This document shows, one piece after another, positions 19,861 through 28,958 of a DNA stretch of 64,000 nucleotides (position 1 is the first letter of the stretch; each line of letters opens with the position of its first letter). The DNA comes from Evansella sp. AB-P1 (GTDB lineage: Bacteria > Bacillota > Bacilli > Bacillales > Salisediminibacteriaceae). A model generated the notes under the pieces. It worked only from the letters and a program-made list of their open reading frames with translations, was not told where the DNA came from and made no database searches. A program made the translations under genes and the position numbers. The stretch lies in assembly GCF_029688925.1 (NCBI RefSeq), contig NZ_JARUKY010000001.1:310001-374000 (forward strand), written 5' to 3'.

Positions 19861-21402
19861 ATGAGCAATAGACAAACGAAAACAGATGTAATCTTAATTG
19901 GTGCAGGAATTATGAGTGCGACATTAGGTTCCATGTTAAAAGAATTAGTACCAGAATGGGAAATTACAGTGTTTGAGAAGCTCGATAACGCAGGAGTGGA
20001 GAGCTCTAACGAATGGAATAACGCTGGTACTGGGCATGCCGCACTTTGTGAACTAAACTACACAGTCGAAAAACAGGACGGATCAATAGATATTAGTAAA
20101 GCTATAAAAATTAATGAACAATTTCAAGATTCCATGCAGTTTTGGTCTTATCTAGTAAAAAACAAGCTCATACAAAATCCGGAAGAATTTATTAAAGAAT
20201 TACCACATATGAGTTTTGTGCAAGGGGAAAAGGATGTAGAGTTTCTCAAAAAACGTTTTGAAGCCTTAACGAATAACCCCCTCTTTGAAGGGATGGAATT
20301 TTCCGATAACCCTGAAAAATTAAAGGAATGGATTCCACTTATTATGAAAGACCGTACTTCGAAGGAGCCAATAGCAGCAACAAAAATTGACTCTGGAACA
20401 GATGTTAATTTTGGTGCCTTAACGCACATGATATTTGATCACCTACAAAGTAAAGATGTAAAAATCAACTACAAGCATAGTGTTGAGGATTTGAATCGTA
20501 CTAGTGATGGCTTGTGGGAAGTGAAAGTGCTTAATGAAGAAAGTGGTGCAATCAAACACATTACTTCAAAATTTGTCTTTATTGGAGGCGGTGGAGGAAG
20601 CTTACACTTACTACAAAAGTCCGGTATTCCTGAAGGTAAAAATTATGGTGGCTTCCCTGTAAGTGGATTGTTTTTGGCTTGTAATAATCCTTTTGTTGTA
20701 GAACAGCATAATGCAAAAGTGTACGGAAAAGCAAAAGTTGGAGCACCTCCAATGTCTGTACCGCATCTTGATACACGTTTTATCGACAATAAAAAGTCGT
20801 TGCTATTTGGACCCTTTGCTGGCTTCTCACCAAAGTTTTTGAAATATGGTTCTGTATTTGATCTGTTAACCTCCATCAAACCAGATAATCTAGGAACGAT
20901 GTTGGCCGCAGGGGCAAAAAACATGTCATTAACAAAATATTTAATTCAGCAAGTGATGCTATCTAAAGAGCAGCGTATGGATGAGTTACGTGACTTTATC
21001 CCGAACGCAAAGAGTGAAGATTGGGAATTAGTAGTAGCTGGTCAACGTGTGCAAGTGATTAAAGATACAGAAGCTGGCGGGAAAGGAACACTTCAATTTG
21101 GTACAGAAGTTGTTAGCGCAGCAGATGGTTCGATCGCTGCTTTGCTCGGTGCTTCACCTGGTGCATCTACTGCCGTTTCCGTCATGCTTGAATTGCTAAA
21201 CATGTGCTTCCCTGAACAAATGGAATCATGGGAACCGAAAATTAAAGAAATGATTCCTTCTTATGGGGAGTCTTTAATGGAGAACCCAGAGCTTCTGAAC
21301 GAAATCCATGCTTCAACAGCGAATACTCTTGGATTTGTGGACGATAAGAAAGAAGAAGTGAAGAAAGAAGAAGCGAAGAAAGTTCCAGAGCTTATTGGAT
21401 AA
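19861..21402 (+). CDS. mqo: Malate:quinone oxidoreductase
   Basis: An FAD-dependent, membrane-associated enzyme that oxidises malate and reduces quinone. The N-terminal FAD motif is clear in [19 protein letters not shown], and the family block [22 protein letters not shown] follows, then [19 protein letters not shown] and a C-terminal [18 protein letters not shown] set the start at ATG 19861 (513 aa), since [16 protein letters not shown] is the usual family N-terminus; the 29-residue extension from 19774 is unlike the family. The C-terminal tail is Lys/Glu-rich ([12 protein letters not shown]). Confidence 0.95.
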   Translation: MSNRQTKTDVILIGAGIMSATLGSMLKELVPEWEITVFEKLDNAGVESSNEWNNAGTGHAALCELNYTVEKQDGSIDISKAIKINEQFQDSMQFWSYLVKNKLIQNPEEFIKELPHMSFVQGEKDVEFLKKRFEALTNNPLFEGMEFSDNPEKLKEWIPLIMKDRTSKEPIAATKIDSGTDVNFGALTHMIFDHLQSKDVKINYKHSVEDLNRTSDGLWEVKVLNEESGAIKHITSKFVFIGGGGGSLHLLQKSGIPEGKNYGGFPVSGLFLACNNPFVVEQHNAKVYGKAKVGAPPMSVPHLDTRFIDNKKSLLFGPFAGFSPKFLKYGSVFDLLTSIKPDNLGTMLAAGAKNMSLTKYLIQQVMLSKEQRMDELRDFIPNAKSEDWELVVAGQRVQVIKDTEAGGKGTLQFGTEVVSAADGSIAALLGASPGASTAVSVMLELLNMCFPEQMESWEPKIKEMIPSYGESLMENPELLNEIHASTANTLGFVDDKKEEVKKEEAKKVPELIG

Positions 21403-21434
21403 AAAACAACGGGATAATTATCCCGTTGTTTTTT
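21401..21434 (+). terminator. Terminator of mqo
   Basis: A perfect palindrome: AAAAAACAACGGGATAA paired with its reverse complement, ending in six T residues. Confidence 0.9.
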
Positions 21435-21576
21435 AGCGTTTACAAATTAATTCATGTTAGATTCACTTATATAGCATTTTAATATTGTAAAAAAAACGTA
21501 GGAACCGCCTTACTATTTACAAATTTATAAATTAAGTATTATATTAGTATTAGTAATAAATACCTAATTTTATATG

Positions 21577-21700
21577 TTGGCAAACTATCTGAAAAGATAG
21601 GACGCAAAACTAGAGGGGCTAAATCACTTGATAAGCCAGCCAGTTGCAATCTATTTCCTAGATTCCCGTCCGTCCTATCTTAAGGACGGTTTATTTTTGC
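21577..21700 (+). promoter_or_regulatory. c-di-GMP-I (GEMM-I) riboswitch with terminator
   Basis: The aptamer shows GGCAAAC, a TATCT-GAAA-AGATA stem, the invariant GGACGCAAA (21600-21608), then the P3 arm GGGGCT...AAGCC and GCCAGTTGC. It is followed by CCGTCCT/AGGACGG (21670-21676/21683-21689) and a T-run, a terminator. Bases 21594-21604 of the aptamer are exactly complementary to 21671-21681, the left arm and loop of the terminator, so the two folds exclude each other. Ligand binding should free the terminator and switch the downstream genes off. Confidence 0.88.
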
Positions 21701-21741
21701 TTTAAAAGTTTATTAGTGGGTGGGCGTAGTGTGACGGTTAA

Positions 21742-21773
21742 TGCTCGGCAATGTCCGAGTATTTTTTGTGTAG
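21742..21773 (+). terminator. Possible second terminator in the leader
   Basis: GCTCGG-CAATGT-CCGAGT followed by TTTTTT lies between the riboswitch and the first gene. It is weaker than the riboswitch terminator (6-bp stem). Confidence 0.5.
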
Positions 21774-21778
21774 GAAAA

Positions 21779-21803
21779 AACTCATGAGAACCGTCCCCAT
21801 GAA
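21779..21803 (+). repeat. GAACCGTCCCC repeat, copy R2
   Basis: ACTCATGAGAACCGTCCCCATGA, immediately upstream of the AAAGGAG ribosome-binding site of the 203-aa gene. Confidence 0.75.
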
Positions 21804-21816
21804 AGGAGAACAGTTG

Positions 21817-22428
21817 ATGGATTTACTGGATTTGATGTATCAGCAGAAGAACTATGGAGAGGTGTTGCATTCGTTGGGAATTCCTTTGGATAATGTTAAT
21901 CTTATTCCATTTAAGGATGGGCAGACGTTAATTGCTGATTTGTCGGGAAAGACAAAAGGCTTTATTACAGAAAATGCTCATGGTGGTGTAGACGTAACGG
22001 ATCAAAGTATGAACATGATTGGATCTACCAACACCATTCAAGATTTTACTTTTATTCAAGATAGTAATTTCCAACAAACGGGTTTGCTACAGGATAATGT
22101 GCACGGTGGGGCGAACTTGTATCAATCTCCAGGACAAGTGGAAATGATTTCTACAGAAAATGTATTTTTTGGTAGAGACTATTATGATAGCAATATGCAT
22201 TTAATGGGAACTTCAAAGGAAACGATGAATGAGATTACAAACTTTTCTATGAAGGAGTCTGCTAGTTTCACCTCATTAAATGAATTGGACCATTCTATAA
22301 CTAGTCATCAATTTAGTGATCATTTGTCTTCCTTCAATGATTTATCATTTGAAAGCTTAGGGGCATTAAATCTGGACATATGGTCGGTAGAGGCAACAGA
22401 GCTATTTGACTTTTTTGATCTTTTTTAA
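21817..22428 (+). CDS. Hypothetical protein (203 aa), first gene after c-di-GMP riboswitch
   Basis: The ATG at 21817 has AAAGGAG upstream; the longer frame from 21751 runs through the repeat and is rejected. The protein begins MDLLDLMYQQKNYGEVL and contains two related segments with the word ENAHGG/DNVHGG (ENAHGGVDVTDQSMNMIGST and DNVHGGANLYQSPG) plus a third partial one (ENVFFGRDYYDSNMHLMGTS), so it is an internally repetitive beta-rich protein. The Ser/Phe/Leu-rich acidic tail ends LFDFFDLF. There is no signal peptide. Function is unknown. It lies 15 nt before the Sel1/RCC1 gene and is likely cotranscribed with it. Confidence 0.75.
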   Translation: MDLLDLMYQQKNYGEVLHSLGIPLDNVNLIPFKDGQTLIADLSGKTKGFITENAHGGVDVTDQSMNMIGSTNTIQDFTFIQDSNFQQTGLLQDNVHGGANLYQSPGQVEMISTENVFFGRDYYDSNMHLMGTSKETMNEITNFSMKESASFTSLNELDHSITSHQFSDHLSSFNDLSFESLGALNLDIWSVEATELFDFFDLF

Positions 22429-22443
22429 TAGGTGGGTCGACTG

Positions 22444-25400
22444 ATGAAAAATAATAATATAGACATTCAAGATTTATTTTCAAATATGGAAGGTAAATTA
22501 TTTGATTTAAACTATACTTTTTACAAGGGTAATAAATCACTTTCAATGAAGCTAGAAGCATTTGTTGTGTCTGAGGCAAAGGAAACGATGGATCACATTA
22601 GAATGCCTTGGACAAATTTTAATGAAGGGATAATTCAACGTTTTGAGAAGTTGAACCAACCCCATTTAACTTTAGAAGTAAGGCAAGAATATATGAAAGA
22701 AGCACTAGAATTTGTTGCACCAAAAAACATTGTTCAATTATTCGATGATATTTTTAACACGGAACGATTAAGTGAAATAAAGGGGAGATATGAAGCAACG
22801 TTTACTAGCTTTAAAGATAATGAATTTGCATTTTTAATAGATAGATATAAGGTTCCTGAGGATCTATTTAAACTTTTCTCCAATGCATTTGTTGAAAATT
22901 CTAGTGAGCTTACAGAACCATTAAAAAGGCTTTCAAGGAACTATGTTAAGCTATTGGAAACATTAAAGGAGGTGCAACACCGTCGAGATACAGATTTGTT
23001 TTCTTTCGGTGCAGGAGTTCTAGGATCTATGCTCGCGGGCCCTATTGGTGGAATGGCCACAAGGAGCATCATAAAAGTATCAAATAGTAAAGAAGAGAGA
23101 ATAAACAAAGATATTAGAAGAATTTATTCTAGTTTAGAAAACATACATAATCTACTAGAAGCCTCCCTTTTGAATATGCATAAAAAGATACTGTATATTA
23201 ACTACACCATGTATGGTGGTTTAATAAACAGAATAGAGGAAGATGTACTACATATTGGTTATGAACTGAAAGACATTGATTTTACAAATAGAAAACTTCA
23301 CTTTACTATCGGAGAACAGGAAGTAAAGAAGATAATCTCGTGGTACAGGGCTATTCAGAGTGAAATTGTTGGACATATAAAGAATCATAGTTTTAAAGAA
23401 GCAGATATAATTAGCCAGAATGTCTTACAATTTTTTATTAAAAATACGTATGCTAGAAAAATAGTAATTGATGATGTGGAACTTGGATATTGTGCGGCAA
23501 TACTTCGGTATACCGTTTTAACGCAATGGCTGGAGCATTTATCAATGATTGATAGTTCGAAAGAGAATGAGACTTCATTGATGCATTGCTACAGCTACTA
23601 TACGAAGCTATTTAACGATTTCAATATTGGAGTCAATAATATTCACGAATTAGATGGAATAAAGGTTCCAACAATGCTGGAAACGGTGGTTAACTATATT
23701 CATCTCACGGAGAGGTTAGTGAAGATTACTCCAGAAAAGGGATTTCAGTTACGAACGAATACGTTAAATAATTTGATGGAATATATAACTAATTTTTCTG
23801 AAAAAAAATTAGGTGAACATTCTTTTTCATTTGAAAATGAGTTTATTGATCGCTATTCGCTAGAGTTAGTATCTGGATATCAAATTTTTCTAAAGTCAAT
23901 AAACATGACAACTGTTACGAATGTGGTTTTAAAAAAGTGCACACCAAATATGAGTTTAAAGGAGCTACTTCATTATTACTCAAAGTGTAGTAATAATACT
24001 TTAGACCTCTCGGAATCCTATTTCTATCAATTCTTACTATCAAATCAGAATGGAAATGGCACATATCAAGCTGTGAAACAAAAGGGCAATAGTGATTTAC
24101 TTCTGGATAAAAGTAAACAAGCCACTTCAAAAAAGCAGGAAGAAGAGAACGAACGTATTCCACTTTTACAGCTGTTTTCATTTTTAGAAATGAATGAGAG
24201 GATTCATAACGGTTCATTAGAAGATAATGAAGAAGGACGAGAACAATGGCGTGCAATATGGAATGAAAAGATTGATTTTCTAGAACGGTTGCAAGATGCA
24301 AAGCAAGGTAATCCTGAATCGCAATATATGGTTGGTGCCATGTATACTAGTGGTAAAGGTGTAGATGTAAATGATCAAGAGGCATTTTACTGGTTTTTTG
24401 AAGCTGCGAAACAAAATCATCACGGTGCATTAGAAATTATTCCCCATTTGTTTTATCGAGGTAAAGGGGTAGCAGAAAATCCAACAAAGGCCTTTTATTG
24501 GATGTGGCGATTAGGGGAAGAGCTTGGAAAGGCCAAGGATCAATTAATTATCGGCTCCATGTTCCTAGAGGGATATGGCACAGATGTCGATTATAATAAA
24601 GCTTTTGATTGGTTTATGAGAGCTGCAAAACAAGGTGATCCAGACGCCCAACACGAGATAGGGAAAATGTATGATCAGGGACAAGGTGGTCTTATTGATA
24701 TTCAAGAGGCAAAAAGATGGTATGAAAAAGCTGCAGCTCAAGGTCAAGAAGAAGCGAAAAAGAGACTTGAAGAGATTAGAAAAGAGGAACGGAAAGCTAA
24801 ATTTAAAAAAGGGCTAAAAATTGTAGCTCCTATTGCAGCTGCTGTACTTATTGCACTATTTGTTAATTATAATATCATTGTTCCTAATGCAAAATATAAT
24901 GAGGCAAATCAACTAATGGAAGATGGCAATTTCGAGGATTCTATTTTTATTCTTAGAAGCTTAGGGGATTATAAAGATAGCAAAGAAATCATTAGTAATA
25001 AACAAGAAGAAATGTATGCTAGAGGTGTACAACATTTAGAGAATGAGGAATACAATCTAGCAAGGAGAGCATTTATAAGTGCAAGTGATTATTCAAATGC
25101 AAAGGTCATATTGAGTCAATTAGATAGAGGATTTGATGCTGGTGTTTATCACTCTGTAGGATTAAATAAAGATGGAACGGTTATGGCGTTTGGGGAAAAT
25201 CGTTTTGGTCGACTGGATGTGGAAGAGTGGAAAAATATTATAGCAGTGGAAGCAGGGCGTTTTCACACGCTTGGATTAAAACAGGATGGTACGGTTGAGA
25301 TAGCTGGTGGTGTTACTAACTTAAATGATAAGGTAGAGATGATCGATTTAAGTAGCTGGAAGAATATAGTGTCTATCGCCTCTCGTAACAACCACATTGT

Positions 25401-25974
25401 TGGTTTACAAAAAGACGGATCTGTTGTTGGTACTGGATTAAATAACTATGGACAAATTAATGTAAACAACTGGGAGGACATTGATTCTGTTTCAACTGGT
25501 GGTTGGCATACTGTAGGGTTAAAAAATGATGGAACAGTTGTGGCTACTGGGGCAAACCATTTTGGGCAGATTAACGTTAAGGGATGGAATGATATCGTTA
25601 TGATAGCTACAGGAAATAACCATACTGTTGGACTAAAAGGGGACGGTACCGTTGTAGCTACTGGTCACCATGAGTATGATCAAACTAACGTACGTAAGTG
25701 GGAAGATATTATTGCAATCGCAGCAGGTGGTTTTCATACATACGGCTTAAAAAGTGACGGTACCGTAATAGCTGTTGGAGATACTTATTTCGAAATTCTC
25801 GAGGTAGATGAATGGGAAAATATTATAGCTATTTCAGCAGGGGATAATCATGTTATTGCTTTAATGGAAGATGGGACTATAGTAGCTAACGGCTACAACA
25901 AGTATGGTCAGTTAAATGCTGTTTGGTGGGAGGATATAAGTGTCCCAATTCCAGATAGGTTAGTAGAAAAGTAG
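22444..25974 (+). CDS. Sel1-repeat / transmembrane / RCC1 beta-propeller protein (1176 aa)
   Basis: Residues 1-600 are mostly helical with a short hydrophobic Gly-rich stretch (SFGAGVLGSMLAGPIGGMA, near 190) and match no family I know. Residues about 619-780 hold four Sel1-like TPR units (for example NPESQYMVGAMYTSGKGVDV). A single transmembrane helix (IVAPIAAAVLIALFVNY, near 795-812) follows, then a TPR-like linker (GNFEDSIFILRSLGDYKDS). Residues about 897-1162 contain seven RCC1 units of the type GWHTVGLKNDGTVVATGANHFGQ, enough for a seven-bladed propeller. The start is ATG 22444 after AGGTGGG. The topology puts the Sel1 part inside and the propeller outside the cell. Confidence 0.85.
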   Translation: MKNNNIDIQDLFSNMEGKLFDLNYTFYKGNKSLSMKLEAFVVSEAKETMDHIRMPWTNFNEGIIQRFEKLNQPHLTLEVRQEYMKEALEFVAPKNIVQLFDDIFNTERLSEIKGRYEATFTSFKDNEFAFLIDRYKVPEDLFKLFSNAFVENSSELTEPLKRLSRNYVKLLETLKEVQHRRDTDLFSFGAGVLGSMLAGPIGGMATRSIIKVSNSKEERINKDIRRIYSSLENIHNLLEASLLNMHKKILYINYTMYGGLINRIEEDVLHIGYELKDIDFTNRKLHFTIGEQEVKKIISWYRAIQSEIVGHIKNHSFKEADIISQNVLQFFIKNTYARKIVIDDVELGYCAAILRYTVLTQWLEHLSMIDSSKENETSLMHCYSYYTKLFNDFNIGVNNIHELDGIKVPTMLETVVNYIHLTERLVKITPEKGFQLRTNTLNNLMEYITNFSEKKLGEHSFSFENEFIDRYSLELVSGYQIFLKSINMTTVTNVVLKKCTPNMSLKELLHYYSKCSNNTLDLSESYFYQFLLSNQNGNGTYQAVKQKGNSDLLLDKSKQATSKKQEEENERIPLLQLFSFLEMNERIHNGSLEDNEEGREQWRAIWNEKIDFLERLQDAKQGNPESQYMVGAMYTSGKGVDVNDQEAFYWFFEAAKQNHHGALEIIPHLFYRGKGVAENPTKAFYWMWRLGEELGKAKDQLIIGSMFLEGYGTDVDYNKAFDWFMRAAKQGDPDAQHEIGKMYDQGQGGLIDIQEAKRWYEKAAAQGQEEAKKRLEEIRKEERKAKFKKGLKIVAPIAAAVLIALFVNYNIIVPNAKYNEANQLMEDGNFEDSIFILRSLGDYKDSKEIISNKQEEMYARGVQHLENEEYNLARRAFISASDYSNAKVILSQLDRGFDAGVYHSVGLNKDGTVMAFGENRFGRLDVEEWKNIIAVEAGRFHTLGLKQDGTVEIAGGVTNLNDKVEMIDLSSWKNIVSIASRNNHIVGLQKDGSVVGTGLNNYGQINVNNWEDIDSVSTGGWHTVGLKNDGTVVATGANHFGQINVKGWNDIVMIATGNNHTVGLKGDGTVVATGHHEYDQTNVRKWEDIIAIAAGGFHTYGLKSDGTVIAVGDTYFEILEVDEWENIIAISAGDNHVIALMEDGTIVANGYNKYGQLNAVWWEDISVPIPDRLVEK

Positions 25975-26029
25975 AAAAGGGAAAGCTATGGAAAAAAATT
26001 AGGCTCGAACGGAAAGGTAGGTTATATAA

Positions 26030-26269
26030 ATGACGAAGGAAGTAATCGTTTATTCTGCAGATGGATGTGTAGAGTGTACGTATGTGAAGAAAATGTTAGA
26101 AGAAGAGGGTGTTCCTTTTGAGGTGAGAGATATTATGGCCAATAAGGAATACCGAACAGAGGTAGAAAATTTTGGCTTTATGGGTGTTCCAGTTATAGTT
26201 TTTGGTGACAAAGCGATCAAAGGCTTTACGCCAGAGCTAAAAGAATTAATTGAATTGGTTAAGGAATAA
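26030..26269 (+). CDS. Glutaredoxin/NrdH-like thiol-disulfide protein
   Basis: A 79-aa thioredoxin-fold protein with the redox motif C-V-E-C in YSADGCVECTYVKKML, the cis-Pro in MGVPVIVF and the GF motif IKGFTPELKEL. This is the layout of small NrdH-like glutaredoxins. It is 55 nt after the Sel1/RCC1 gene and could be read through from it. It has a terminator downstream. Confidence 0.9.
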   Translation: MTKEVIVYSADGCVECTYVKKMLEEEGVPFEVRDIMANKEYRTEVENFGFMGVPVIVFGDKAIKGFTPELKELIELVKE

Positions 26270-26298
26270 TTAAGTAGATATGACTGAAAGAACATGAC

Positions 26299-26341
26299 GG
26301 GCTCTTCTCCCTTGAAAAAGGGGGGAGCCTGCTTTTCTTTA
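26299..26341 (+). terminator. Rho-independent terminator
   Basis: GGCTC...CTCCC pairs with GGGGG...GAGCC (26300-26311 with 26320-26329), followed by a T-rich run. Confidence 0.7.
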
Positions 26342-26454
26342 TGTTCATGTAAATAATGAAAAGACGAAGAGGCGGGAAGGCGGGAAGAAAGAAGACGACT
26401 ATTGCTAATTCAAATAAAGGATCAGGCGGATCTTACACGGTTATTCTTAAAAGA

Positions 26455-26570
26455 ATTAATAAAATTTAGACACTATGAAAATTTTGAAGACAGGCCATCA
26501 AGGATTTAACTGTTAGCCCTCATGACGTGTCCGTTCTTAGGAGAAATTGGGGCGCCTTTGGCTTTTCTTA
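26455..26570 (-). ncRNA. Bacillaceae-1-like RNA element, copy F (degenerate)
   Basis: It keeps the flanks of the family (AGACAGGCC..., GGATTTAACTG, GTTCTTAGG and the end GGGGCGCCTTTGGCTTTTCTTA), but the central GCCCAC hairpin is decayed (TAGCCCTCATGACGTGTCCG). Confidence 0.4.
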
Positions 26571-26632
26571 TACTATCATTCCCCAAAGGCCAATTCACTA
26601 TTGTTGTTACGAGATATGAGATATACGAATAG

Positions 26633-26656
26633 ACTCAGTAGAACCGTCCCCATGAA
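26633..26656 (+). repeat. GAACCGTCCCC repeat, copy R3
   Basis: ACTCAGTAGAACCGTCCCCATGAA, directly before the 5' end of the following gene. Confidence 0.75.
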
Positions 26657-26662
26657 TCTTAA

Positions 26663-26983
26663 GAGGAACAACTTACTTCTATAGATAAAGTAACATTTCA
26701 AACAGCGCTGTATTTGTTCCTATTAAACAAAACATTGGAAACTGGAGAAATTGGTTGGGAAGATGGAAAGGAAATTATCCAAACGTTACATGACAACTAT
26801 TCAAGGTTAGACCAGCACTCCCCTTCTTTAGTGGTTTTAAGAAAAATGGGAGTCGTTACAGTATTACTTGTTTCCAGTACGGGTGAATTCTTTGTTGATG
26901 ATAAAACAAAAGTTGCTGTCTTAATTAATATTGAAAATGTCATAGATGAGTTACTTAACAAACTAATGATTGGAGGTTTCTAA
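26663..26983 (+). CDS. Hypothetical protein, probably 5'-truncated (about 89-106 aa)
   Basis: The frame is open from just after a TAA at 26660 and encodes EEQLTSIDKVTFQTALYLF and onwards to IDELLNKLMIGGF. No ATG and no ribosome-binding site precede it; the only candidate starts are CTG 26708 and TTG 26714. The repeat copy R3 ends 7 nt upstream of the frame, so the original beginning may have been removed. The stop overlaps the ribosome-binding site of the bactofilin gene 2 nt downstream, and the frame looks coding (good hydrophobic/helical pattern). No family was recognised. Confidence 0.5.
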   Translation, partial: EEQLTSIDKVTFQTALYLFLLNKTLETGEIGWEDGKEIIQTLHDNYSRLDQHSPSLVVLRKMGVVTVLLVSSTGEFFVDDKTKVAVLINIENVIDELLNKLMIGGF

Positions 26984-26984
26984 C

Positions 26985-27761
26985 ATGTTTAGTGATGAGA
27001 GGAATAAATTGAAGATTATGGGTGGAGGGAGTGGTATCGTGCAGGAAAATAAAGGTAATTTAATATTATCAGGTAATGGTGAAGTAGCTGGAGGCGTTTT
27101 TGAGAATGTAATAATAAATGGGAATGGAACGGTAAATGGTGAGATAGAATGTGATAAATTTGAATGCAATGGATCTGCAAAGATTAAAGGGGACATTCTT
27201 TCTAGAATAACTGAAATTAAAGGGAATACGAAAGTGTATGGTAATGTTGAGGCTAATGTAATCGATTTACAAGGGAATTCAAATATCTCTGGAAAAATTA
27301 CATTTGAACGGCTAGTTATTAAAGGAAATGCCTCGTTGCGAAATGGAATAAAGGGGGAGAATGTGTCCCTTGAAGGTATGGTAAAAATAAACGGAGATTG
27401 TGAAGTTGAAAATGCTTATTTAAATGGTGCTTTTACAATCGATGGATTAATAAACGGAGATAAGGTTGGGATTAATCTGCACGGGAAATCCTTTGTAAAT
27501 GAAATTGGTGGAGAAAAAATATCTGTAAAACGGGTTGGTCATACATTCTTACATTTAGATAAATTGTTTAAATCGTTAAGTAAAGAACTCCACGTAGAAC
27601 TAATTGAAGGTGATGATATAATCCTCGAATATACAAAAGCAAAGACGGTAAGAGGGAATAGAGTAAGCATTGGACCTGGATGTGAAATAGAGTTACTGGA
27701 GTACCGGAACGAACTTACAATATCTGATGAAGCTTTAGTAAAAGTAAAGAATAAAATTTAA
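26985..27761 (+). CDS. Bactofilin-like polymer-forming protein
   Basis: A 258-aa protein made of short beta-helix repeats with the rhythm hydrophobic-x-G-N/D-x (NLILSGNGEVAGGVFENVIINGNGTVNGEIECDKFECNGSAKIKGDI, shown in several overlapping turns), the pattern of bactofilins and of Bacillus YhbE/YhbF. Such proteins polymerise without nucleotide and act as scaffolds. The start is ATG 26985 with TTGGAGG upstream, better than the GTG at 26970. It has no signal peptide. Confidence 0.8.
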   Translation: MFSDERNKLKIMGGGSGIVQENKGNLILSGNGEVAGGVFENVIINGNGTVNGEIECDKFECNGSAKIKGDILSRITEIKGNTKVYGNVEANVIDLQGNSNISGKITFERLVIKGNASLRNGIKGENVSLEGMVKINGDCEVENAYLNGAFTIDGLINGDKVGINLHGKSFVNEIGGEKISVKRVGHTFLHLDKLFKSLSKELHVELIEGDDIILEYTKAKTVRGNRVSIGPGCEIELLEYRNELTISDEALVKVKNKI

Positions 27762-27895
27762 TAAGAAGAAAAAGAAGTGGAATACAGATTTCCTCGCATT
27801 TTCATCGTTCATTGTATTTATTGTTCATCCTTAGTTCATAAAAGTCATTTATATTAATAATGAGACTATAGAATGAATTAATGAATCTACGAAAT

Positions 27896-27920
27896 AGACT
27901 CATAAGAACCGACCCCATGT
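27896..27920 (+). repeat. GAACCGTCCCC repeat, copy R4
   Basis: GACTCATAAGAACCGACCCCATG (one base changed from the family), 20 nt upstream of the MBL hydrolase start. Confidence 0.7.
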
Positions 27921-27939
27921 GCAGAAAGAAGGATGTAAA

Positions 27940-28869
27940 ATGAAAAGAACGAAATTTCTAAACTTTGATAATATACCGGATAATAAAACAATGAAGGATA
28001 TGATTAGGTGGTCTCGGGAAAGAAGGGCGAAGGTAAAGGATTTATCTATACAATTATCCCATGTAAGTAAGAAGGAAATCGATATACTACAAGATAACCG
28101 CACGAAGTTCTCCGTAACGTGGATTGGTCACGCTACGTTTTTAATTCAATTGAATGGTTTAAATATATTAACGGACCCAGTTTGGGCAAATCGAATGGGA
28201 ATGCAAAAGAGGTTAACAGAGCCTGGGTTAAAAATAAGTGAATTACCGGAAATAGACATTGTTGTTATTTCTCATGGACATTACGATCATCTAGATTTTA
28301 GATCTATCAGAAAATTAAAAGGAAATCCTACCTTTTATATACCTCATGGTCTAAGATCTGCCTTTACAAGGCGAGGGTACAAAGATATACGTGAGGCAAA
28401 TTGGTGGGATCATTTTTCTATTACAAATAAAAAAATGAAACTATCATTTGTACCTGCACAGCATTGGACAAAACGTACTTTATTTGACACTAACTTATCC
28501 CATTGGGGTGGATGGATTATTGAAAATGAGGAAAGAAACCAATCTGTCTATTTTGTTGGTGACACAGCTTATTTTAGTGGTTTCAAAGAAATAGCTAATA
28601 GATTTCGAGTAGATATTGTATTAATGCCAATTGGAGCATATGAGCCAGAGTGGTTTATGTCAACCTCTCATATTAACCCTGAGGATGCTATTAAGGCATT
28701 CTTAGAGCTGGGAGGAAACACATTTATTCCCATGCATTACGGAGCATACCGATTAGCTGATGACACAGGACCAGAAGCATTAGAAAGATTTCATAAAGAG
28801 TGGAAACGTTTGGACTTAAGTAAAGACAAACAAAAGGTTCTTACACTGGGAGAAACCTTTTGGGTGTAG
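27940..28869 (+). CDS. MBL-fold metal-dependent hydrolase (UlaG/NAPE-PLD-like)
   Basis: A 309-aa metallo-beta-lactamase-fold enzyme with the zinc motif SHGHYDHLD, a second metal ligand in VPAQHWTKRT, the Asp in FVGDTAYF and the terminal His in PMHYGAY. The early VTWIGHATFLIQLNGLNILTDPVW is typical of the UlaG/NAPE-phospholipase D branch. The start is ATG 27940 with GAAGGATG upstream. The actual substrate is unknown. Confidence 0.92.
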   Translation: MKRTKFLNFDNIPDNKTMKDMIRWSRERRAKVKDLSIQLSHVSKKEIDILQDNRTKFSVTWIGHATFLIQLNGLNILTDPVWANRMGMQKRLTEPGLKISELPEIDIVVISHGHYDHLDFRSIRKLKGNPTFYIPHGLRSAFTRRGYKDIREANWWDHFSITNKKMKLSFVPAQHWTKRTLFDTNLSHWGGWIIENEERNQSVYFVGDTAYFSGFKEIANRFRVDIVLMPIGAYEPEWFMSTSHINPEDAIKAFLELGGNTFIPMHYGAYRLADDTGPEALERFHKEWKRLDLSKDKQKVLTLGETFWV

Positions 28870-28887
28870 ATTATTGATAAATATATT

Positions 28888-28947
28888 TGACTCATTGGAC
28901 GGTTCTTACAATTCCTAATATGTGACTCACGAGAACCGTCCCCACGC
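28888..28947. repeat. GAACCGTCCCC repeat, inverted pair R5 (possible terminator)
   Basis: GACTCATTGGACGGTTCTT (28890-28908 region) pairs with GTGACTCACGAGAACCGTCC (28922-28941). The two arms form a long hairpin between two convergent genes. Confidence 0.75.
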
Positions 28948-28958
28948 TGCTCCAGAAT

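Noticed and set aside
21751-21816. Upstream extension of the 203-aa gene (start at 21751)
   Set aside because: It would code through a terminator-like hairpin and the GAACCGTCCCC repeat; the ATG at 21817 has the AAAGGAG site.
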